Translations under genes and position numbers: made by a program
Shown: positions 34,561-42,675 of the stretch, piece by piece
Layout: each line of letters opens with the position of its first letter
How positions within the stretch are numbered: the first letter of the stretch is position 1
The notes under the pieces: generated by a model
Database searches by the model: none
Told to the model about the DNA's origin: nothing
What the model saw: only the letters and a program-made list of their open reading frames with translations
Source of the DNA: Halarchaeum grantii
GTDB taxonomy: Archaea; Halobacteriota; Halobacteria; Halobacteriales; Halobacteriaceae
Length of the DNA stretch: 64,000 bases
Direction of reading: 5' to 3'
Assembly (NCBI RefSeq): GCF_014647455.2
Contig: NZ_BMPF01000003.1
Location: 186,001 to 250,000, forward strand

Positions 34561-36095
34561 CCGGGCGAGACGACGGCGACGGCGATCCGCGGGACGAGGC
34601 GGAGGGAGCGGGCGCGGAGGCGCGCGTCAGGCTCCCCGACGAGTCGCCGTTCGCCGCCGTCGCGCCCACGCGGCCCCGGCAGGTCGACCTCGCGCGCGCC
34701 GGCCTCCTCCTCACCGTCGTCGAGGCGCTGAACGTCCTCGTCGGCTTCGCGAGCACCGTCTACTTCGCGTGGGCGCTCGGCGCGAGCGCGCTCGGCGTCT
34801 TCTTCCTCTTCGACGCCGTCCTCAACACCGTCACGACCGTCACCGACTTCGGCCTCCGGGACGCCGTCGAGAAACGCATCAGCGAGGGCGAAGCCGGTGA
34901 CGCGACGCTCACCGCCGCCGTCTGCCTCAAGCTCGCGCTCCTCGCGCCGTTCGTCCTCCTCGCCTACCCGCTCCACCCGTACGTGGACGCCTACGTCGGT
35001 GCGCCGCTCACCCTCCCGCTCGTCGCGGGCGTCCTCGTCTACGAGTTCGGCGTCCTCACCCTCCACGTCCTCCGCGCCGAGTTGCGCGTCGAGGAGACCG
35101 CACTCCTCTCGTTCGCGCGCCTCGCCGTCTACGTCCTCGTCGCGGTCGCGCTCGTGCAGTTCGACTACGGCGTCCGCGCGCTCGTCTACGCGTTCGTCGC
35201 GAGCTACGCCGTCCTCCTCGCCGTCGGCGCGCTCCGCGTCTCCACGGGCGTCGCGCGACCCGGCCGCGCGCAGTTCCGCTCGCTCGTCCGCTACGCGAAG
35301 TACAACGGCGTCAGCGCCCTCGGTGGCTACGTCTACAACAGCATGGACCTCCTCGTCGTCGGCTACTTCCTCACGCCCGCGTTCGTCGCCGCCTACGAGC
35401 TCGCGTGGCGCGTCACCGCGATGCTCCTCCTCGTCGCGAACGTCGTCTCGAACACCGTCTTCGCGCAGCTGAGCGCGTGGCACGCCCGCGACGAACTCGA
35501 CCGGGTCCGCGCGACGCTCGCCGACGCCGTCACCGCCTCGCTCGTCCTCGTCATCCCCGCGTTCGTCGGCATCGCGCTCCTGAGCCGGGAGCTCCTCGGC
35601 GTGCTCTTCGGCCCCGCGTTCACCGTCGCCGCCGCCGCGTTCGTCGTGCTCGCCGGCGAGAAACTCGTCACCGCCGTGAACGTCGTCCTCGACGCGGGCG
35701 TTCGGGCGTTCGACCGCCCGCAGGCCGGCGCGTACGCCACCGTCGGCTCCGCGACGCTGAACGTCGCGCTCAACGTCGTTCTCGTCCCGCGCTACGGCCT
35801 CCTCGGCGCCGCGAGCGCCACCGCCGCCGCCGTCTGCCTCCACGGCGTCGTCCTCGCCGTCGCGCTCTCCCGGCTCACCCCGCTCGCCGTCGACGCCCGC
35901 GACATCGGCTGGTGCGTCGGCGCCGCGCTCGGCATGGGCGGCGTCATCGCCCTCGCTCGCGCGTTCGTCGACGCCGGCACGCTCGGCGGCCTCGCCGCGC
36001 TCGTCGCGCTCGGCGGCGTCGTCTACCTCGCGCTCGTCCTCGCCTCGGCCCGTCTGCGCGCGAAGGCCCGGGGCGTCGTCGCCAGCCTCGCGTGA
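34557..36095 (+). CDS. Polysaccharide/oligosaccharide flippase (MOP superfamily)
   Basis: The 512-residue protein has an acidic N-terminal tail of about 40 residues and about 14 membrane helices of the RfbX/Wzx type (FASTVYFAWALGASALGVFFL; TDFGLRDAVEKRISEGE). It probably moves lipid-linked glycans across the membrane. The ATG overlaps the glycosyltransferase stop by 4 bases (ATGA), completing a three-gene coupled module. Confidence 0.85.
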   Translation: MTGRDDGDGDPRDEAEGAGAEARVRLPDESPFAAVAPTRPRQVDLARAGLLLTVVEALNVLVGFASTVYFAWALGASALGVFFLFDAVLNTVTTVTDFGLRDAVEKRISEGEAGDATLTAAVCLKLALLAPFVLLAYPLHPYVDAYVGAPLTLPLVAGVLVYEFGVLTLHVLRAELRVEETALLSFARLAVYVLVAVALVQFDYGVRALVYAFVASYAVLLAVGALRVSTGVARPGRAQFRSLVRYAKYNGVSALGGYVYNSMDLLVVGYFLTPAFVAAYELAWRVTAMLLLVANVVSNTVFAQLSAWHARDELDRVRATLADAVTASLVLVIPAFVGIALLSRELLGVLFGPAFTVAAAAFVVLAGEKLVTAVNVVLDAGVRAFDRPQAGAYATVGSATLNVALNVVLVPRYGLLGAASATAAAVCLHGVVLAVALSRLTPLAVDARDIGWCVGAALGMGGVIALARAFVDAGTLGGLAALVALGGVVYLALVLASARLRAKARGVVASLA

Positions 36096-36146
36096 GGAAG
36101 CAACTCCGAAACGCGTTAGTAATCCCCACACCTCTCTCGAACGGAA

Positions 36147-37220
36147 ATGAGTGAGACAGTGCGAGTCGGAATCGTCGGCTGCGGCGGCATGGGACGGACG
36201 CACGCACACAACGCCCGCGAGCACGGCCATCACGTCGTCGCCGGCGCGGACGTCGTCGAGGACGTGCGCAACGCGTTCACCGACCAGTTCGACGCGGCGG
36301 GTTACGCGAACCACGAGCGGATGTACGACGCCGAGGACCCCGACGCCGTCATCATCACGACGCCGAACAAGTTCCACGAACCGGCCGCCGTCGACGCCCT
36401 CGAGCGCGACATCGCGGTGCTCTGCGAGAAGCCGCTCGCGCACAACCTCGACTCCGCAGCACGCATCGTCGAGGCCGCCGAGGCGAGCGACGCGTTCTTC
36501 ATGGTCGGCTTCCACAACCGCTTCACGACCCCGGCGGACGTCTTCACGACGCGCCGCGACGCCGGCGAGTTCGGCGACGTCGACCACGTCGAGGCGAACT
36601 ACCTCCGCCGGCGCGGCATCCCCGGCCTCGGCTCGTGGTTCACGAACCGCGAGCTCTCCGGCGGCGGCGCGCTCATCGATCTCGGCGTCCACGCCATCGA
36701 CCTCGCGCTCTACCTCGCGGACTACCCCGAGGTCGTCGAGGTGTCGGGCGTGACGCGCGCCGAGTTCGGCACGCGCGACGAGTACGCCGACCCGGACGGC
36801 TGGGCGGGCAACTGGGACACGAGCGAGGGCGGCTTCGACGTCGACGACTCCGTCAGCGCCTTCATCCGCTGCGCGGACGACACCACCATCTCGCTCGAGG
36901 TCTCGTGGGCGGCGAACCGCGAGCCCACCCACGAGTTCCACGTCTGGGGCACCGACGCCGGCGCGCAGTTCGAGCTCGGCGAGGAGGACCTCACGCTCCT
37001 CTCCTGCACCACCGAGGGCACCGACCAGTACGTCGACACCACGCTCGACGGCGAGATCGAGCCGAGCGGGCACGCCGCCGAGGACGAGCTCTTCCTCGAC
37101 GCCGTCGCCGCCGGCGAGGACCCCGAAATCAACACGCCCGAGCAGGGCCTGCAGGTCCAGCGCGTCATCGACGCCATCTACCGCTCCAGCGAGGAGGGCG
37201 GCGCCGTCCGCCTCGACTGA
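36147..37220 (+). CDS. Gfo/Idh/MocA family NAD(P)-dependent oxidoreductase
   Basis: The 357-residue protein has an N-terminal Rossmann domain (VGIVGCGGMGRTHAHN) and the family motif EKPLAHN with the catalytic lysine. The substrate domain has GGGALIDLGVHAIDLALY, with the usual His. It oxidises or reduces a sugar or inositol derivative. A TATA-like TTAGTAA lies about 30 bases before the ATG. It follows the glycan module and may make a sugar for it, but it is transcribed from its own promoter. Confidence 0.87.
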   Translation: MSETVRVGIVGCGGMGRTHAHNAREHGHHVVAGADVVEDVRNAFTDQFDAAGYANHERMYDAEDPDAVIITTPNKFHEPAAVDALERDIAVLCEKPLAHNLDSAARIVEAAEASDAFFMVGFHNRFTTPADVFTTRRDAGEFGDVDHVEANYLRRRGIPGLGSWFTNRELSGGGALIDLGVHAIDLALYLADYPEVVEVSGVTRAEFGTRDEYADPDGWAGNWDTSEGGFDVDDSVSAFIRCADDTTISLEVSWAANREPTHEFHVWGTDAGAQFELGEEDLTLLSCTTEGTDQYVDTTLDGEIEPSGHAAEDELFLDAVAAGEDPEINTPEQGLQVQRVIDAIYRSSEEGGAVRLD

Positions 37221-37281
37221 GGAAGGGGCCGAGCCGTCGGCGGACGCACGCCTTATCACTCGCTCGCCCGTACGCGAGCGC

Positions 37282-37908
37282 ATGACCGAAGTCACCGTCG
37301 AGGCCGTCGAGTCCGTGGGCGAGCAGACCGTCGCCCTCGCGCTCTCGACGCCCGACGCGTTCGACGCCGCGCCCGGCCAGTTCGTCCTCGTCCGCAAGGA
37401 CGCCGACGGGGACGCCGGCTACTACACTATCTCCTCGCCCGACGTCGAGGGCACCTTCGAGATAACCGTGGGCTACCCCGAGGGCGAGTCCGCCGAGGAG
37501 TCGCTGGGGACGTGGCTCGCCGACCGCGCGGTCGGCGACACCGTCGACGTCGAGGGCCCGCTCGGGCACGTCCAGTACCGCGGCGAGGGCGATGTCGTCG
37601 TCTACGCCGCCGGACCGGGTATCGGGCCCGCCGTCGGCATCGCCGAGCGCGCCATCGACGCGGGCAACGCCGCCACTGTCGTCTATCGCGGCGAGAACCC
37701 GCCCCACGAAGCGCGCCTCGCCGCGCTCCGTGAGGCCGGCGCGACCGTCGCCGTCGTCGATGCACTCGACGGCGAGCACCTCACGGGGGAGACGGCGAAC
37801 GTCTACGTCTTCGGCTTCGACGAGTTCGTCGAGGAGGCGAAGGCCGTCCTTGAGGCGGACGGCCGCGACCCGAGCGAGGCCGCCATCGAGAGCTTCGGAC
37901 CGGCCTGA
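37282..37908 (+). CDS. Ferredoxin-reductase-like FAD/NAD(P) oxidoreductase
   Basis: The 208-residue protein has an FAD-binding barrel (FDAAPGQFVLVRKD, then GYYTISSPD, the equivalent of the RxYS motif) and a nucleotide domain starting VVYAAGPGIGPAVGIAERA. It is shorter than most members and has no iron-sulfur domain. It probably passes electrons between NAD(P)H and an unknown partner. A CTTATC element lies 28 bases before the ATG. Confidence 0.8.
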   Translation: MTEVTVEAVESVGEQTVALALSTPDAFDAAPGQFVLVRKDADGDAGYYTISSPDVEGTFEITVGYPEGESAEESLGTWLADRAVGDTVDVEGPLGHVQYRGEGDVVVYAAGPGIGPAVGIAERAIDAGNAATVVYRGENPPHEARLAALREAGATVAVVDALDGEHLTGETANVYVFGFDEFVEEAKAVLEADGRDPSEAAIESFGPA

Positions 37909-37941
37909 GCGCCGCCCCGCAGCGACGGTACTTTCGGCCCG

Positions 37942-37975
37942 CCTAAAATTCGAAATCCATATACGACTGATTAGG
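37942..37975 (+). promoter_or_regulatory. Iron-box-like half sites flanking a TATA element
   Basis: CCTAA (37942-37946) and TTAGG (37971-37975) form an inverted pair around the TATA-like CATATAC (37959-37965), which is about 28 bases before the ATG of the binding protein. CCTAA/TTAGG arms are the core of DtxR/IdeR-family iron boxes, but here the spacing is wider than a single classical box. Confidence 0.4.
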
Positions 37976-37987
37976 AATACCTGAACC

Positions 37988-39187
37988 ATGGACGAAACAG
38001 GCGGCCGGCTGTCGCGGCGCGACTACCTCGTCGGTACGGGCGCGCTCGTCGGGAGCGGCCTCGTCGCCGGCTGTTCGGGCGACACCGGCGACGCGTCGAG
38101 CACGACGGGCACCGCGACCACGACGACCACGACGACGAGCGACGGCGCCTACACCGTCTCGATGTCGCCCGTCGGCGACGTCGAGTTCGACGAGGTGCCG
38201 ACGAGCGTCTTCACGATGTACAACCAGTATCAGGACATGCTCGTCGCGCTCGGCCACGAGGACGCCATCAACTCGATGTTCGTCCCGGAGATGGCGGGGA
38301 CGACGATGAACCGCTACTACGAGCGCCTCGAGGGCGTCTCCTTCGACTGGGAGGGGCTCCCGAACCCCTACGACAACTTCTCGAAGGAGTTCTTCTACAG
38401 CCTCGACAGCGACCTCCACCTCCTCGGGCCCGCGTGGGCGAGCACGCAGAAGAACTGGAGCGAGAGCGACGTCGCGGACGTCGCCGAGAACGTCGGGCCG
38501 TTCTTCGGGAACTTCTACAGCGGCACGCACGCGAACCCGCCCGAGGCCTACCGCGACGGCTACGAGTACTACACGCTCTGGGAGATCTTCGGGAAGGTCG
38601 CGCAGGTCTTCCAGGAACAGGAGCGCTACGCCGCCCTCCAGTCCGTCTACGACGACCTCATCGCGCACATCGACGCGAACCTCCCGCCGGAGGACGAGCG
38701 CCCCACGGCCGTTCGGGTCACCCTCGGCGACGGCCAGTTCTGGACCTACCACCTCAACCGCCCCGGCTTCTGGCTCGCCGACACCCGCCCGCTCGCCGCC
38801 AACGACGCCTTCGGGAGCGAGGAGTGGGACGGCCTCTGGGGCTCCGTCGGCTACGAGACGATGGCCGACGCCGACCCCGACGTCATCCTCCACCTCTGGG
38901 GGATGACGCCGCGCTACGACATGGCGAACGTCCGCGAGCAGCTGCGCTCGCACGAGGTCGGCCAGACGCTCTCGGCCGTCCAGAACGACCGCGTCTACGC
39001 ACAGGGGATGCGCTATCAGGGCCCGCTGATGAACCTCTTCCAGATCGAGATGACCGCCAAACAGCTCTACCCCGAAATCTTCGGCGAGTGGCCGGGCTAC
39101 ACGAGCGGCCAGCCCTACCCCGAGATTCCCGCCGACGAACGGCTCTTCGACCGCGAGCGCGTCGCCAGCATCGTCACCGGGAACTGA
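37988..39187 (+). CDS. Lipid-anchored metal/siderophore-type ABC binding protein
   Basis: The 399-residue product has a twin-arginine signal (GGRLSRRDYLVGTGALVGSG), a lipobox VAGC and a Thr-rich linker. The mature part matches FepB/BtuF-like class III binding proteins: VFTMYNQYQDMLVALGHED near the start and VGQTLSAVQNDRVYAQGMRY near the end. Such proteins bind Fe-siderophores, heme or cobalamin outside the cell. No permease or ATPase gene follows, so it is an orphan that must use a transporter encoded elsewhere. Confidence 0.85.
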   Translation: MDETGGRLSRRDYLVGTGALVGSGLVAGCSGDTGDASSTTGTATTTTTTTSDGAYTVSMSPVGDVEFDEVPTSVFTMYNQYQDMLVALGHEDAINSMFVPEMAGTTMNRYYERLEGVSFDWEGLPNPYDNFSKEFFYSLDSDLHLLGPAWASTQKNWSESDVADVAENVGPFFGNFYSGTHANPPEAYRDGYEYYTLWEIFGKVAQVFQEQERYAALQSVYDDLIAHIDANLPPEDERPTAVRVTLGDGQFWTYHLNRPGFWLADTRPLAANDAFGSEEWDGLWGSVGYETMADADPDVILHLWGMTPRYDMANVREQLRSHEVGQTLSAVQNDRVYAQGMRYQGPLMNLFQIEMTAKQLYPEIFGEWPGYTSGQPYPEIPADERLFDRERVASIVTGN

Positions 39188-39295
39188 CCCGGCGGCGGTT
39201 CTCGGCGTCGAGGGACACGCGTTCGCCGTCCACACTCGCGTGGCGTCCACGCCGGGAACGAAAGCCGCAAGCCCCTCGCTCGCCAGCCGTCGTGT

Positions 39296-40204
39296 ATGGA
39301 CCTCGCGGTCAAGATTCTCTACCTGCTTGCGCTTCTCGGCGTCGGCTTCGGCGCCCGGCGCGCCGGCGTCCTCACCGCCGAGCGCGCCGACGCCCTCACG
39401 ACGTTCGCGTTCTACGTCGCGCTCCCCGCGCTCGTCTTCGACTCGACGGCCGCGACCCCGCTCGAGGACGTGCTCTCCGTCGAGATGGTCGCCGCGTTCC
39501 TCGTCGTCCTCCTCGGCGTCGCCGGCATCGGCTGGCTCGTTCACCGGCGCATCCCGACGCGCGCCGCGCGCAGCGTCGCCATCGTCCAGTCCTACCACAC
39601 GAACTTCGGGTTCCTCGGCCTCCCCATCGTCGCGATGACGCTCGGGAGCGCCGCCACCGCGAAAGCCGGCATCCTCCTCGGTATCGGCGCGCTCATCCAG
39701 ATACCGATGACCGTCGTCCTCCTCACGTCCATGAACGACGCGGAGGCCTCCCTGCGCGACGAGCTCGCGGGCGTCGCGCGCAACCCCGTCATCGCCGCGC
39801 TCCTCCTCGGCCTCGGGTTCGCCGCGTTCGGCGTGCCGGTACCGGGGCCCGCGAGCACGGCGCTCGGGTGGGTGTCGACGCTCGCGCTCCCCGCCGCGCT
39901 CCTCTCCGTCGGCGCCTCGCTCACCCTCTCGCTCGACGGCGTCGACGTCCCCACCGTCGGGAGCGTCGTCGCCCTCAAAGTCCTCCTCATGCCGCTGCTC
40001 GGCCTCGCCGCGCTCTCCCTCCTCACGAGCGACATCGCGACCGTACAGGCCGGGTCCGTGATGCTCGCGATGCCGACCGCCGTCTCGACGTTCATCTACG
40101 CGAACGAACTCGGCGGCGACGCCCGCCTCGCCTCCACGAACGTCTTCGTCACCACCGTCTGCTCGCTCGGCGTCGTCTTCGTCATCCTCCGACTGCTCGT
40201 TTAG
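39296..40204 (+). CDS. AEC family (auxin efflux carrier-like) transporter
   Basis: The 302-residue protein has about ten membrane helices in two halves with the AEC pattern: FAFYVALPALVFDSTA, YHTNFGFLGLPIVA and the second-half LPAALLSVGASLTL and PTAVSTFIYANELGGD. AEC carriers export or exchange organic acids such as malate or malonate. The stop overlaps the stop of the convergent HTH gene by 4 bases. Confidence 0.87.
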   Translation: MDLAVKILYLLALLGVGFGARRAGVLTAERADALTTFAFYVALPALVFDSTAATPLEDVLSVEMVAAFLVVLLGVAGIGWLVHRRIPTRAARSVAIVQSYHTNFGFLGLPIVAMTLGSAATAKAGILLGIGALIQIPMTVVLLTSMNDAEASLRDELAGVARNPVIAALLLGLGFAAFGVPVPGPASTALGWVSTLALPAALLSVGASLTLSLDGVDVPTVGSVVALKVLLMPLLGLAALSLLTSDIATVQAGSVMLAMPTAVSTFIYANELGGDARLASTNVFVTTVCSLGVVFVILRLLV

Positions 40205-40572
40205 CGCCGCTCGACGCGCAGGGCGAACGAGCCGTCGCCGTCGACGCGCAGCGTCACCTCCTCGACGCAGCGCTCGTACTCGTTCGCGTGCCGCCCCGAG
40301 CGGCGGACGCGCGTGCGCTCGGCGAGAAAGCCCGCGTCCGTGAGCGCCTCGAGCTTCCGGTAGACCGTTGAGAGCGGGATGTCACAGCGCTCCGCGAGCT
40401 CCGACGCGGAGCGGGCGTCCGCGCTCGTCGCCTCGATGATCGCCTGACAGTCGGCGTCGTCGAGGACGTCGAGGACGTCCTGCACGGCCGCCGGGTCCGT
40501 CACGGCCGCGTCGTCGGGCGTGGCTGGCTGGCGGTGCTGCGAGCGAACGGCATCCGTCGCGGACTGGCTCAT
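40201..40572 (-). CDS. Winged-helix transcriptional regulator
   Basis: The 123-residue protein has a winged helix resembling ArsR/TrmB-type regulators (DADCQAIIEATSADARSASE, then LAERCDIPLSTVYRKLEALT, then the wing FLAERTRVRRSGRHANEYER). The wing motif RxSGRHANEY recurs in haloarchaeal regulators. ATG at 40572 is chosen over an in-frame ATG nine codons upstream. An inverted repeat sits just before the start. Confidence 0.82.
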   Translation of the reverse strand: MSQSATDAVRSQHRQPATPDDAAVTDPAAVQDVLDVLDDADCQAIIEATSADARSASELAERCDIPLSTVYRKLEALTDAGFLAERTRVRRSGRHANEYERCVEEVTLRVDGDGSFALRVERR

Positions 40573-40573
40573 A

Positions 40574-40589
40574 CTCCAGTGTAGTGGAG
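40574..40589 (-). promoter_or_regulatory. Inverted repeat before the HTH gene start
   Basis: CTCCA (40574-40578) and TGGAG (40585-40589) form an inverted repeat with a 6-base centre, one base upstream of the ATG. A TATA-like ATATAA on this strand lies at about 40630-40636, so the repeat is in the short leader and could be an autoregulatory operator. Confidence 0.35.
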
Positions 40590-40654
40590 CCAGAGCCACC
40601 AGTCTGCGCCACCGCTATCCGGGGTGGTTTATATGCTGACGGGGGAGAGGCGGT

Positions 40655-40801
40655 CTACGGGTCGTCGAGGGCGTCCTCCGAGACGGCGCTCGAGCAAAAC
40701 GGGCAGCCGCTCGCGAGGATGGCAGCGCGCGTCGCGGCGGTGAGCGGGATGGAGGCGGCGCACTCCGAGCAGGTGAACGTCCGGGTCTCGGCGTGACTCA
40801 T
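40655..40801 (-). CDS. 48-residue zinc-ribbon protein
   Basis: The frame encodes MSHAETRTFTCSECAASIP and ILASGCPFCSSAVSEDAL, giving two CxxC knuckles 18-20 residues apart. Its layout, including the central AAILASGCPFC segment, matches the zinc-ribbon protein at 42088-42225, so the two are paralogues. A TATA-like CTTTAG lies about 28 bases upstream. Third codon positions are G/C-biased. Function is unknown; such proteins may bind nucleic acid or proteins. Confidence 0.75.
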   Translation of the reverse strand: MSHAETRTFTCSECAASIPLTAATRAAILASGCPFCSSAVSEDALDDP

Positions 40802-40924
40802 ACCCGTGGGTACGACAGGCAGGACTAAAGCGACCGCGTCCGTTCTTAGCCGGTGAAAACGCCGCTAATACTCGCGCGCACATCACCGCACTCAAGTCGC
40901 TGCTCGCGCAACCACTAGCGGACG

Positions 40925-41563
40925 ATGGGGTCGGGAATCCGCGCGACGGTGTCGTTCGACGCGCCAGCCGGCTGTGCGCTCGCGGCGTTCTCCGAGCGGG
41001 CGGACGCGCCGATCACGCACGTCTCGACGAGCGTCGCGGTCGAGGGCGCCGCGAGCGTCACCGAGTTCCTCGCTGCCACCGACGCGATTCCGGACGGCGT
41101 CGAGGCCGAGCGCGTCTTCTCCTACGGTACCCAACACGCCTATCGGATCACGCACGACGACGACGCGGACTGCCCGTGCGAGCGCCTCGGCGCGTTCGGC
41201 TGTCCCGTCCACCGCTACGTCGCCGACTCCGGCGACGTCACGCTCGACTTCCACGCCGCCGACTTCGCGACGCTCCAGGACGCGATGGCCGACCTCCGCG
41301 AGCGCTTCAGCGTCGACGTCCAGCGCCTCCTCCAACCGCCCCTCGAGGGAGACCCCGAGGAGCGCGTGTTCGTCAACCCCGGCCGGCTCACCGCCCGCCA
41401 GCGCGAAGTGCTCGAAACGGCCTACGACCGGGGCTACTTCGAGCGCCCGCGTCGCTCGAACGCCACCGAGCTCGCCGCCGACCTCGGTATCGCGCAGTCG
41501 ACGTTCACCGAGCACCTCGTCGCCGCACAGGCCAAGCTCCTCGAGGACGTCCTCGGGGAGTGA
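40925..41563 (+). CDS. Bat-type HTH-10 transcriptional regulator
   Basis: The 212-residue protein has an N-terminal sensory beta domain with a cysteine cluster (CPCERLGAFGCPVHRY, about 80-95) and a C-terminal HTH-10 domain (LTARQREVLETAYDRGYF, then LAADLGIAQSTFTEHLVAAQ). This is the architecture of the haloarchaeal bacterioopsin-activator-like family. The cysteines are usual for the family and may bind metal. It probably senses redox, light or a metabolite; the target is unknown. Confidence 0.87.
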   Translation: MGSGIRATVSFDAPAGCALAAFSERADAPITHVSTSVAVEGAASVTEFLAATDAIPDGVEAERVFSYGTQHAYRITHDDDADCPCERLGAFGCPVHRYVADSGDVTLDFHAADFATLQDAMADLRERFSVDVQRLLQPPLEGDPEERVFVNPGRLTARQREVLETAYDRGYFERPRRSNATELAADLGIAQSTFTEHLVAAQAKLLEDVLGE

Positions 41564-41624
41564 GGCCTCGGCGGGCCGAGGGGAACGTCTTAAGACGGCA
41601 CGTACGCTCTGTCCGAACACGATC

Positions 41625-42083
41625 ATGGTACTCGCCGAAGAGACCGCGATGAGTGAGGGGGAGACGGACGCCTTCCTCGGGGAGATGGAGACGGGCGTCC
41701 TCTCGCTGGCGAAGACGGACGAGCCGTACGCGATCCCGGTCTCCTACGGCTACGACGCCGACGAGCGCACCGTCTACCTCCGACTCGTCTCGACGCCGGA
41801 GAGCGAGAAACGCCAGTTCCTCGCGTCCGCGCCGCGCGCGCGCCTCGTCGTCTACGAGGAGGCCGACGGCGGAACGACCTACCGGAGCGCCGTCGCCGCC
41901 GGCACGCTCGAGGAGATCGACCCGTCGACGCTGTCCCCCGAGCAGATCACGCAGTACGGCCGCGCGAAGCGTCCGCTCTTCGAGATCTGGGGCGGGTCGA
42001 AGCGCGACCTCGACATCCAGCTCTACGCGCTGAAGCCCGACGAGTTGAGCGGCCGCCACACCGAGATCGACCGCGAGGAGTGA
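41625..42083 (+). CDS. Pyridoxamine 5'-phosphate oxidase-fold protein
   Basis: The 152-residue protein has the split-barrel flavin-binding fold: FLGEMETGVLSLAKTDEPYAIPVSYGYD, with the strand TVYLRLVSTPESEKRQFLASAPRARLVVY (positions about 47-76, quoted as separate landmarks). It is close to haloarchaeal PNPOx-like proteins that bind FMN, F420 or heme. ATG at 41625 is used; an ATG at 41649 is possible. It follows the Bat-type regulator, 61 bases away, and may be its target. Confidence 0.78.
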   Translation: MVLAEETAMSEGETDAFLGEMETGVLSLAKTDEPYAIPVSYGYDADERTVYLRLVSTPESEKRQFLASAPRARLVVYEEADGGTTYRSAVAAGTLEEIDPSTLSPEQITQYGRAKRPLFEIWGGSKRDLDIQLYALKPDELSGRHTEIDREE

Positions 42084-42087
42084 CCGC

Positions 42088-42225
42088 TCAGCCGTCGACG
42101 AAGTCCTCGGCCGTGACGGCCGTCGAGCAGATCGGACAGCCGTTCGTCAGGATGGCGTCGCGCATCGGGTCGTTGACCTCGATGTGCTGGCCGCAATCGG
42201 GACAGTCGAACTCGTATTCTTGCAT
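42088..42225 (-). CDS. 45-residue zinc-ribbon protein
   Basis: The frame encodes EFDCPDCGQHIEVNDPMRDA and ILTNGCPICSTAVTAEDF: two CxxC pairs forming a zinc ribbon, closely similar in layout to the 48-residue protein at 40655-40801. ATG is at 42225. It converges with the PNPOx-fold gene, with 4 bases between the stops. Unknown function. Confidence 0.75.
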   Translation of the reverse strand: MQEYEFDCPDCGQHIEVNDPMRDAILTNGCPICSTAVTAEDFVDG

Positions 42226-42392
42226 TCGTACTCTCCGGGTCGGGCGGCGACGGGCGGTCGGGACGCCGCGATACTCGCACTCACCCGGTCTCGAACTATC
42301 AGACTGTCGGTTGTCGATGTCGGGGGTGGTTCTCAGCGCGCTGGAACCGAACCGCCACCCTATGATGTGGGCGCGTGAACACGTTCGGCCGT

Positions 42393-42590
42393 ATGCCGAC
42401 GCCACCGCCGGACGCGGACGACGCCGCGCGGACGCACGCCACGTGTGCGACCGGCCTGCTCGCGCACGTCGAGGCGACCGAGGACGGCCCCGACGCCTGC
42501 ACGCTCTTCCCCGCCGACCCCGACGACCCGCTCACCGAGTGGCTCTCCGCCTAGGAGGGGCCGTACGTCGCGCTCGCGGCGATGCGGTAG
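42393..42590 (+). pseudogene. DUF7511-like small protein with internal amber codon
   Basis: ATG at 42393 starts a 53-codon frame (THATCATGLLAHVEATEDG, then LTEWLSA) that stops at TAG 42552-42554. The same frame continues with EGPYVALAAMR and a second TAG at 42588-42590. The combined C-terminus, LTEWLSA-x-EGPYVALAAMR, looks like the conserved end of haloarchaeal DUF7511 proteins, so the first TAG appears to replace an amino-acid codon (for instance GAG). A TATA-like CCTATGATG lies about 30 bases upstream. The truncated form may still be made. Family recall is moderate. Confidence 0.5.
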
Positions 42591-42658
42591 GCGCGCCCGG
42601 TTCTCGCAACGTGAGGACCGTCTAGTCGGTATATCCCCCCTGCCCGCCTCGTCTCACA

Positions 42659-42672
42659 TGTAAGGTGTTACA
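42659..42672 (+). promoter_or_regulatory. Perfect dyad at the doxX start
   Basis: TGTAA-GGTG-TTACA is a perfect inverted repeat ending 3 bases before the DoxX start codon. A TATA-like GTATATCC lies at about 42630, so the dyad overlaps the expected transcription start and could bind a repressor. Confidence 0.4.
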
Positions 42673-42675
42673 GAA

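Noticed and set aside
34254-37397. A 1047-codon minus-strand open frame across the flippase and MocA-type genes
   Set aside because: It spans two clear plus-strand genes and their spacer, and the product is a Glu/Arg/Asp-rich low-complexity sequence typical of antisense frames.
38097-38145. Thr-codon repeat tract as a microsatellite of interest
   Set aside because: It encodes the Thr-rich linker normally found after the lipobox of haloarchaeal lipoproteins.
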